Assembly: GCA_003161195.1 (NCBI GenBank)
Contig: PMOV01000367.1
Span: forward strand, 1-11,403
Reading direction: 5' to 3'
From: Acidobacteriota bacterium
GTDB taxonomy: Bacteria; Acidobacteriota; Terriglobia; Acidiferrales; UBA7541
DNA length: 11,403 bases
In this document: positions 6,677-11,403 of the stretch, piece by piece
Layout: each line of letters opens with the position of its first letter
How positions within the stretch are numbered: the first letter of the stretch is position 1
Notes under the pieces: generated by a model
What the model was told of the DNA's origin: nothing
Databases searched by the model: none
Seen by the model: only the letters and a program-made list of their open reading frames with translations
Program-made: the position numbers and the translations under genes

Positions 6677-6694
6677 TGTCTACTCTTGTAGACA
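6677..6694. terminator. Perfect 7-bp hairpin, possible terminator
   Basis: TGTCTAC-TCTT-GTAGACA is a perfect 7-bp stem with a 4-base loop in the 290-bp space between the PIN toxin gene and the 3' end of the P460 gene. On the plus strand it is followed by TTTGTT, which is only a weak T tract; on the minus strand no T run follows. It could end either of the convergent units, but the stem is short and not GC-rich. Apart from the tRNA-Ile fragment I see nothing else in this gap. Confidence 0.35.
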
Positions 6695-6812
6695 TTTGTT
6701 CCGAGTGCCCCAGCTTATCGCACTCAGATTTGAGGCGTGGGAACGTTCAGCACGGCGTCGGTTTGGAAAACCGCTGCGCGTCGTCGTGGGAAGTGTGAGT
6801 CTAGAGCGGATC

Positions 6813-7322
6813 TCAGGGAATGTAAGTTGAAAATGTATAGTCCTGATCTTTCTGGGGTGTGTGGCAAACGAAGCAAGCCTGAGTGGCATGCGCGGCATCG
6901 GGCACGAGTGGCTTCGAAGGGTCGCCGCCGGCCCAAACTTGAAAGCCCCATCCACCATTCGTCGAATATTTCTTCCCGTCTTTGATCATTACAGTGACGG
7001 CTTTCTTGTTGCCTTCGACGTATGAACCATCCTTCTCTAAGAAGTCGTGAACGTCATCCGCAAAAATGGTTCCGTCCGGATAAGGAAACGGACCTCCGGC
7101 TTTCAAGGTGGGCAGCCCCTTCGCGTTCACATAGATCAGATGCATGCCGCCGATTTGACTGGAGATTGGACTGTCCTTGGTCACGATCATGGAGTTCACT
7201 GCAAACCAATCACGGAATCCAGTCGGGAACGGAACGTCATCGCCCGACGATATCGTCGCAATGGCACCCATCGTCACTAATGTCGTCGCGAGGCCGAAAA
7301 TACGTAAGAAATTACCCGGCAT
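6813..7322 (-). CDS. Cytochrome P460-family c-type heme protein, exported
   Basis: 169 residues from ATG 7322, with AGGAGG (7330-7335) 7 bases upstream. The frame is open 11 codons further, but that would place the ribosome site inside the gene. An N-terminal hydrophobic stretch (about residues 5-25) acts as a signal peptide. The P460 pattern follows: FPTGFRDWFAVNSMIV (32-47), HLIYVNAKG (61-69), FPYPDGTIFADDV, VMIKDGKKYS (111-120), NGGWGFQVW, then the heme-binding motif CFVCH (150-154) and DYTFSTY at the end. The family includes hydroxylamine/NO-oxidising cytochrome P460, with a Lys-heme crosslink, and NO-binding cytochrome c'-beta, without it. Lys68 is a candidate crosslink residue, but I cannot place it with certainty, so the activity is open. 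Last gene of the minus-strand unit, 66 bp after the propeller gene. Confidence 0.88.
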   Translation of the reverse strand: MPGNFLRIFGLATTLVTMGAIATISSGDDVPFPTGFRDWFAVNSMIVTKDSPISSQIGGMHLIYVNAKGLPTLKAGGPFPYPDGTIFADDVHDFLEKDGSYVEGNKKAVTVMIKDGKKYSTNGGWGFQVWAGGDPSKPLVPDAAHATQACFVCHTPQKDQDYTFSTYIP

Positions 7323-7388
7323 TGTTACCCCTCCTAAGTCAGATCTTGATCCCACAAAACTACCAAACTCCGTCAGCCCAGAGCGTGT

Positions 7389-8849
7389 CTACGGGACGCT
7401 CACGGGGTTGGACTGTCGAAGCACAACCTGATTTGCGTCACCGCTATCAACGACAATCAGGAATCGTTCCGAGGGCGTAGAATGGGATTCTGAACTCCTC
7501 ACCGCGAGTAACTTCAGGGGTCCGATGACCTGAACGATACCCGCGCCATCGGGATTTGTCTTGAGAAACGACAGAGATTCGCGTTTTCCAAAAGGTGGAT
7601 GATTGGAATCCGCTAAATACACTTCATACTGCGCACGCGGTGCGAGCCCCTGGGCCGCTATTTCAACGAGATCCAAAAGTCCCAGCGAGTTCACGGCAAC
7701 CGAGGCCCGTGCATTCGGAAATGCAGTCCCTGCGGCTTCCAATTGCAGGCGTGTGATATTGCCGGCTTCTCCTAATGCGACGAGATTTTCTGTGCCCGGG
7801 CCGTCCGGGACGGCATTGGGTACATAAACCAATGCTTGGGTCGTTTGCCCAATCGGGATATCGGCGATCACTTTATTTGTGGTCGTGTCAATCGCAGCAG
7901 CTGCGCCGCCATTCTCGAAGGCCACGTACATTCTGGATCCATCGCCCGACGGCCAAATTCCGTGCGGGAGATCTCCGACAGGGATCGTCGCAGCCAGGTG
8001 CGGCGTAACGTCTCTCCGGAACACCTTCACCACGTTCAATCCGCCAATGGTTACATAAGCAAATTTGCCGTTGCGGTTATTCGCAAAATTTACGTGATTT
8101 GTAATCGGTCCGGTTTCCAGCAAAGCCTTTTGTTCAAAGGGTGGCTTCGCGCTGTACACCTGGACTCGTCCAGTGTCTTTCAGAGTGATCCATACTTCGT
8201 CGTTCTCGGGAGTGACGGCGATGTTCGGGCAAAAGGGACTCGCTTGCGGCAGCCGCTTTACAATCTGATGGGATGCGACATCGACCACAGCAAGTTCGGG
8301 ATTGAAACTGGAGCAGACGAACCCATATCGGCCGTCCGGGCCGAATGCGGTCATGCCAGGGCCGTCGGCCATTTCGATCCGCCGGGTTTCTTTCATGAGG
8401 AGCGGATCAATTACGGAGACATAATTTTCTCCGCGCACGGTCACCCACAGTTCGCGCCCGTCTGGTGTGAAAAACGCCTCATGTGGCGAGCGGCCCACGT
8501 AAATCGTCGCCCTCACTTTGTTAGTGGCCGTGTCAATCAAAGTGACTGAATTCGATCCGGCCGACACGACCGCGAGTGTTTTGGAATCCGGCGCATAACC
8601 CAAGCCGTGCACCAGGAGTTGCCCCTTATAGAGGGGACTGAGGGCGCCCGGTACGGGATCACCGAGTCGGATTACGCCCAGTAGTTGATTGTTCGCAGGG
8701 TCGATCACGGAAACCGTATTCGAAGTCTGGTCAGCAGCATAGACGCGGTCGTGGCTGGAAACCGGAATGTCCGGCCGGCCCCAGGGCGCTTGTTGCGCAA
8801 AAGCGTATGGCACCAGAAAAAGGAACGATAAAATACTGATGATTTTCAC
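7389..8849 (-). CDS. Secreted YVTN/YncE-type beta-propeller protein with extra C-terminal domain
   Basis: 486 residues. Signal peptide MKIISILSFLFLVPYAFA with likely cleavage after Ala18. Residues about 30-350 form a propeller of 40-residue YVTN repeats: RVYAADQTSNTVSVIDPANN, SAGSNSVTLIDTATNKV, RGENYVSVIDPLLM, GGAAAAIDTTTNKVIADIPIGQTTQ. A second part (about 370-486) looks like a beta-sandwich, with GLAPRAQYEVYLAD and FLKTNPDGAGIVQVIGPL, resembling low-complexity-free extracellular domains of unknown role. YVTN proteins act outside the cytoplasm as binding scaffolds or, in some lineages, redox-linked partners; no catalytic residues are evident. The GTG start at 8849 has AGGAGG (8858-8863) 8 bases upstream, placed inside the end of the DUF305 gene, whose stop is one base away. 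This argues for co-translation with DUF305. Confidence 0.88.
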   Translation of the reverse strand: MKIISILSFLFLVPYAFAQQAPWGRPDIPVSSHDRVYAADQTSNTVSVIDPANNQLLGVIRLGDPVPGALSPLYKGQLLVHGLGYAPDSKTLAVVSAGSNSVTLIDTATNKVRATIYVGRSPHEAFFTPDGRELWVTVRGENYVSVIDPLLMKETRRIEMADGPGMTAFGPDGRYGFVCSSFNPELAVVDVASHQIVKRLPQASPFCPNIAVTPENDEVWITLKDTGRVQVYSAKPPFEQKALLETGPITNHVNFANNRNGKFAYVTIGGLNVVKVFRRDVTPHLAATIPVGDLPHGIWPSGDGSRMYVAFENGGAAAAIDTTTNKVIADIPIGQTTQALVYVPNAVPDGPGTENLVALGEAGNITRLQLEAAGTAFPNARASVAVNSLGLLDLVEIAAQGLAPRAQYEVYLADSNHPPFGKRESLSFLKTNPDGAGIVQVIGPLKLLAVRSSESHSTPSERFLIVVDSGDANQVVLRQSNPVSVP

Positions 8850-8850
8850 G

Positions 8851-9267
8851 CTAGCGCCCTCCTTTCTGTTTCTGCGAAGGAATGTCGTCCGCTTTCTCTG
8901 GTCCGCGCTCCCGCTGTTGCGTCCACAGTTGCATCAATTCCATTTCGGAGTGCTGGTCGGTGACGATCTCTTGAGCTAACCTGCGCAGCTGCGGGTCTTT
9001 ACCGTAAAGAAGCTCGGTTTTCGCCATGTCGATTGCAGCCTGATGATGTGGCAGCATAAGTCGGACGAAATCGAGATCCGGGTTTGCCGAAGTCTGTACG
9101 GAAGACACGGTCACGTGCATTTTGCTCATATCCGACATGTATTCGCGCCAAGCCTGGTCGGCACCGGCATTTTTCGCATTGGGGTGCAAGTCGGATTGCA
9201 ACGCGGTGCAAGTTGCAGCGAGGCTCAGCACCAGGAAGATTAGTAAGCACGAGACCTTTTTGTTCAC
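8851..9267 (-). CDS. DUF305 protein, exported
   Basis: 138 residues. The N-terminus MNKKVSCLLIFLVLSLAATCTA is a signal peptide; Cys20 sits in AATC, which is not a good lipobox, so ordinary cleavage near TALQ is as likely as lipidation. The DUF305 core (about 66-116) is clear: DFVRLMLPHHQAAIDMAKTELLYG, then LRRLAQEIVTDQHSEMELMQLW, a ferritin-like four-helix fold with conserved His74-His75-Gln76, His106, Glu108 and Met residues. Members are periplasmic, often next to metal or copper genes, and are thought to bind metal; the role here is unknown. The GTG start has AAGGAG (9275-9280) 7 bases upstream, and the TAA stop of the dehydrogenase remnant is part of that ribosome site. The Lys/Gln-rich tail is probably disordered. 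Confidence 0.9.
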   Translation of the reverse strand: MNKKVSCLLIFLVLSLAATCTALQSDLHPNAKNAGADQAWREYMSDMSKMHVTVSSVQTSANPDLDFVRLMLPHHQAAIDMAKTELLYGKDPQLRRLAQEIVTDQHSEMELMQLWTQQRERGPEKADDIPSQKQKGGR

Positions 9268-9278
9268 GGACTAGCTCC

Positions 9279-9458
9279 TTACACTTGTGCTTGGCCGCCA
9301 TCGACGAAAAGCTCCGAGCCGATTACATACCTGGCATCGTCGTATGCCAGAAATAGCACATAGGCGCGTTCCGCTTCGAACTCTTGCGTCGCAGCGACAC
9401 CGATTCCGGTGCTTTCACCGGTCGCGAGAGCTGTCTTTGCAGCAAGTCTGTTTGCCAT
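9279..9458 (-). pseudogene. Internally deleted short-chain dehydrogenase (SDR) remnant, 59 codons
   Basis: An uninterrupted 59-codon frame holds only the two ends of a classical SDR. Residues 1-34 are the NAD(P)-binding N-terminus (MANRLAAKTALATGESTGIG..., with the TGxxxGIG loop intact except for a Glu in place of the usual Gly, then QEFEAERAYV). They run straight into the C-terminus (FLAYDDARYVIGSELFVDGGQAQV, equal to the family's FLASDDASYVTGxELFVDGG). About 180-200 residues are missing, including the catalytic Ser, Tyr and Lys, so it cannot be an active dehydrogenase. The deletion kept the frame, ATG and ribosome site (GGAG at 9466-9469, 7 bases upstream). It starts 18 bases after the sigma-54 activator gene, and its TAA is fused to the DUF305 ribosome site, so it may survive as a translational linker. 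Confidence 0.8.
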
Positions 9459-9476
9459 GAAAAGTCTCCATGCTGT

Positions 9477-10553
9477 TTAGGCTGGAGCAATGCCGGCAGT
9501 TTCGTGACGGGGTTGGAAAGCAGCTTCTCTTGAGCGAGAAAGGCCTAGCTTCCGCATCTTGCCAATCAACGTTGTCCTTTTAATCCCCAGGCTTCTTGCC
9601 GCACCCTTTGGTCCGCCAATGACCCAGTCTGCCGCTTTGATCGCTTCCAGGATAAAGTTTGACTCGGCTTGAGCAAGGGTCTTTGGGGCGGCGGATACAT
9701 TTCGTTCCGGCAACATAAGACTGTCCAAGGGAGCGACGAGCGACGTATGGGGAGACATGATGACTGCGCGCTCGATGAAGTTCTGCAGCTCGCGGATGTT
9801 GCCCGGCCATGAGTACTCCGCAAGAGCACGCATAGTTTCGTCGGAGACTGTCTCCACATGTCGGTTCATGCGGCGGACGCAGTCACGTACGAATGCATTC
9901 ACCAGCGACGGAATGTCTTCACGACGCTCGCGCAGGGGCGGCAGGGACACGGGGAAAATGTTCAAGCGAAAAAACAGATCGCTGCGAAAGAGCCCGTGAG
10001 CGACCATTTGTTTTAAATCCCTGTGCGTGGCAGCCACGATCCGAACGTTCACCTGCTGGGGCTGATTACTTCCCAACCTTTCGAATTCCTGTTCCTGTAG
10101 AACCCGCAGGAGTTTGGCCTGGAGTTCGAGGGGGATATCGCCGATTTCATCCAGGAATAGAGTTCCGTTGTGCGCCAGTTCGAAGCGGCCCATCTTCCGC
10201 GCGATAGCGCCCGTGAATGCTCCTTTCTCGTGACCAAAAAGTTCGCTCTCGAGCAGTCCCAAGGGAATCGCCGCGCAGTTAAATCTGACGAAGACGCGAT
10301 CCCGGCGGGGGCTGAGATTGTGCACCGCGCGGGCGATGAGTTCTTTTCCAGTCCCTGTTTCGCCGGTGATTAACACGGTCGCGTCGGTCGGGGCCACGGT
10401 GGTGACCTGCGCCAAGGTCATTTTCATGACGGGGCTATCGCCGATCATTCCTTCAAACCGAAAGGGCTCTGTGGCTTTCTCCTTTCGAGGCGCGGCGGTT
10501 CGCGGACGAAAGAGTTCAGCAGACTGCTGGTTGGGGATCGTTTCTGGATTCAT
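9477..10553 (-). CDS. Sigma-54-dependent activator without N-terminal sensory domain
   Basis: 358 residues from ATG 10553, with GGAG 7 bases upstream. The open frame continues to 10814, but the added 87 residues look non-coding and cover the palindrome at 10601-10625. The AAA+ domain starts near residue 34: Walker A GETGTGKE (64-71), sigma-54 contacting loop GAFTGA (111-116), Walker B LFLDEIGD (132-139), arginine-finger region LFFRLNIFP (193-201). A Fis-type HTH lies near 316-337 (GAARSLGIKRTTLIGKMRKLG). It remodels the sigma-54 RNA polymerase closed complex by ATP hydrolysis. Only about 33 residues precede the AAA+ domain, so there is no receiver, GAF or PAS module: control must come from partner proteins, as in PspF, or from its own abundance. 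It is directly upstream of the SDR-DUF305-propeller-P460 run and probably controls it. Confidence 0.93.
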   Translation of the reverse strand: MNPETIPNQQSAELFRPRTAAPRKEKATEPFRFEGMIGDSPVMKMTLAQVTTVAPTDATVLITGETGTGKELIARAVHNLSPRRDRVFVRFNCAAIPLGLLESELFGHEKGAFTGAIARKMGRFELAHNGTLFLDEIGDIPLELQAKLLRVLQEQEFERLGSNQPQQVNVRIVAATHRDLKQMVAHGLFRSDLFFRLNIFPVSLPPLRERREDIPSLVNAFVRDCVRRMNRHVETVSDETMRALAEYSWPGNIRELQNFIERAVIMSPHTSLVAPLDSLMLPERNVSAAPKTLAQAESNFILEAIKAADWVIGGPKGAARSLGIKRTTLIGKMRKLGLSRSREAAFQPRHETAGIAPA

Positions 10554-10600
10554 CGTGGTTCTCCTGCCGAAGCAGCGATCATTGTGTAGGCAATGTAGAT

Positions 10601-10625
10601 CCGGACATTTGGTCAAATGTTCCGG
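10601..10625. promoter_or_regulatory. Near-perfect palindrome upstream of the sigma-54 activator gene
   Basis: Arms CCGGA-CATTTG and CAAATG-TTCCGG face each other across a GT centre, pairing at 11 positions with one extra base in the right arm. It lies 48 bp before the activator ATG in a 229-bp intergenic stretch and is not followed by a T run on either strand, which favours a protein-binding operator over a terminator. The Fis-type HTH of the activator itself is the first candidate binder. I found no convincing -24/-12 (GG-N10-GC) or -35/-10 pair in the gap. Confidence 0.55.
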
Positions 10626-10757
10626 TTTTGGCCCATTCTCCCAATTTTCGTGACGTCCGGAGGATAGAGAGTAGATGGGTTCCGAATTCCTCGCCACCTT
10701 GTAAACGACAGGAAACCTACTGTAGTTATCTGCAGGTGTGGATGCCCCCATCTGGGG

Positions 10758-10781
10758 TACAAAGCGGTCTGACCGCTTGTA
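10758..10781 (-). terminator. Hairpin just after the histidine kinase gene, likely terminator
   Basis: Read on the minus strand, TACAAGCGGT-CAG-ACCGCTTTGTA forms a 10-bp stem with one bulged T and a 3-base loop, starting 1 base after the histidine kinase stop codon. A second small GC hairpin (CCCC-AGAT-GGGG, minus strand) follows at once. There is no proper T tract, so termination may be partial. If it works, the activator gene has its own promoter in the 10554-10757 gap. Confidence 0.45.
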
Positions 10782-10782
10782 G

Positions 10783-11403
10783 TTAGTTCGGGCCGCCGTT
10801 TCGGTAAGGGCCACCGAGCATACGCTTGATTCGCGTATAAAGAGTCAACCATAAGGGCTTAGTCCCGTTGAAGATGACGGGCCCTGGCACTCTCAAGTCG
10901 ATTCTAGTTCCCGAAGCTTCGGAACTTGCAATGTTCAGTTCACTCCCGATCCTCGAAGCCCGTTCCCGCATCCCTTGGAGTCCGAAATGCCCCGCTTTCC
11001 CTCCGGTAAGAACGTCGGGAGCCATGCCTGCTCCGTTATCAGAAATGCTGAGGAGGAGATCGGCGGAATACGTAAGATTCACTTGCAACAGGTTTGCTTT
11101 CGAGTGTTGGCAGGCGTTGCGAATGGCCTCATAGCCGATACGGTAGATTTCATCGCGCACGATCGGGTGCATATCCGTTGCTTTTCCGTCTACCTCGAAG
11201 ACAGTTTCCGGGAAGCCCTGCATGCGACAGTCTTCCAGCGCTCTTCGAAACGATTCTGCCAAGTCATTGGTTTCAGTCGTCGAAGCGCGCAACGAGTTTA
11301 GGGCGGCCCGTCCTTCTTGGGTTGCCTGTCCTAACCAACCCGATAAGCGTTCCAGCGCATGACGCATGCTTGGGAGATTGGCAGACTCCTCGAGCGCGTT
11401 GTC
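10783..11403 (-). CDS. NarL-type sensor histidine kinase, 3' part only
   Basis: The last 206 residues of a histidine kinase whose 5' end is beyond the window. The start of the visible part (ESANLPSMRHALERLSGWLGQATQEGRAALNSLRAST) is the second helix of a HisKA_3-type dimerisation domain; the phospho-accepting His would be just upstream. The HATPase_c domain follows: N box YEAIRNACQHSKA (91-103), G1 DNGAGM (122-127), G2 GHFGLQGMRERA (138-149). A short tail after the ATPase core (PGPVIFNGTKPLWLTLYTRIKRML) is amphipathic. Kinases of this class phosphorylate NarL/FixJ response regulators, and none is in the window. The downstream sigma-54 activator has no receiver domain, so it is not a phosphorylation partner. 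The sensory part, probably a periplasmic or membrane module, is not visible. Confidence 0.9.
   Translation of the reverse strand, partial: DNALEESANLPSMRHALERLSGWLGQATQEGRAALNSLRASTTETNDLAESFRRALEDCRMQGFPETVFEVDGKATDMHPIVRDEIYRIGYEAIRNACQHSKANLLQVNLTYSADLLLSISDNGAGMAPDVLTGGKAGHFGLQGMRERASRIGSELNIASSEASGTRIDLRVPGPVIFNGTKPLWLTLYTRIKRMLGGPYRNGGPN

Noticed and set aside
6691..6703. 13-nt match to the palindrome at 10601-10625 with the middle deleted, read as a second operator
   Set aside because: It has lost the symmetry and lies behind, not before, a gene; could be chance. Mentioned only as a curiosity.
9439..9458. Sigma-54-like TGGC...TTGC at the start of the SDR remnant
   Set aside because: GG to GC distance is 11 instead of the strict 10, and it lies inside the coding start.
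1..11403. CRISPR array, insertion sequence or complete rRNA genes
   Set aside because: No regularly spaced repeats, transposase frames or rRNA-like sequence seen on either strand.

Overview
The window looks like chromosomal DNA of an Acidobacteriota bacterium. The best clue is a Hanks-type Ser/Thr kinase with one membrane span and a C-terminal PD40/TolB-like propeller, an architecture expanded in that phylum. An ECF42-type sigma factor with a C-terminal DUF6596 half, a Phd/PIN toxin-antitoxin pair and a NarL-type histidine kinase fit as well. The phylum call is an inference from family recognition, not from a marker gene.

Left part (about 1-5800): very GC-rich, with strongly C-ending codons and mostly weak or absent Shine-Dalgarno sites. 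It holds an ECF42-like sigma factor (+) and, convergent to it, a two-gene minus-strand unit: the receptor-type kinase followed by an unrecognised 134-residue protein joined by an ATGA overlap. Divergent from the kinase are a small VOC/glyoxalase-fold protein and a DUF1801 protein on the plus strand. The kinase/VOC gap contains degenerate heptamer repeats.

Middle (about 5800-6625): a compact Phd-type antitoxin/PIN toxin operon lies between two tRNA remnants that both read on the minus strand. The left remnant is an internally collapsed tRNA (D-arm joined to T-arm and acceptor). The right one is the 3' part of tRNA-Ile(GAT), from the anticodon stem to the CCA end, without its 5' half. The operon has a near-consensus promoter whose -10 box ends 6 nt before the antitoxin ATG, so its mRNA is probably leaderless, and two palindromic octamers lie across the promoter.

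Right part (about 6625-11403): base composition is more moderate, codon use is mixed, and every gene whose start is in the window has an AGGAG/GGAG-type site 7-8 nt before it. All genes are on the minus strand: a partial histidine kinase, a sigma-54 activator without a sensory domain, a 59-codon remnant of a short-chain dehydrogenase, then DUF305, a secreted YVTN beta-propeller and a cytochrome P460-family protein. The last three carry export signals, so the unit probably builds an envelope or periplasmic redox function under control of the activator. The change in style at the tRNA-Ile fragment suggests that this part is the end of an integrated island whose other end, next to an intact tRNA-Ile gene, would lie beyond position 11403.
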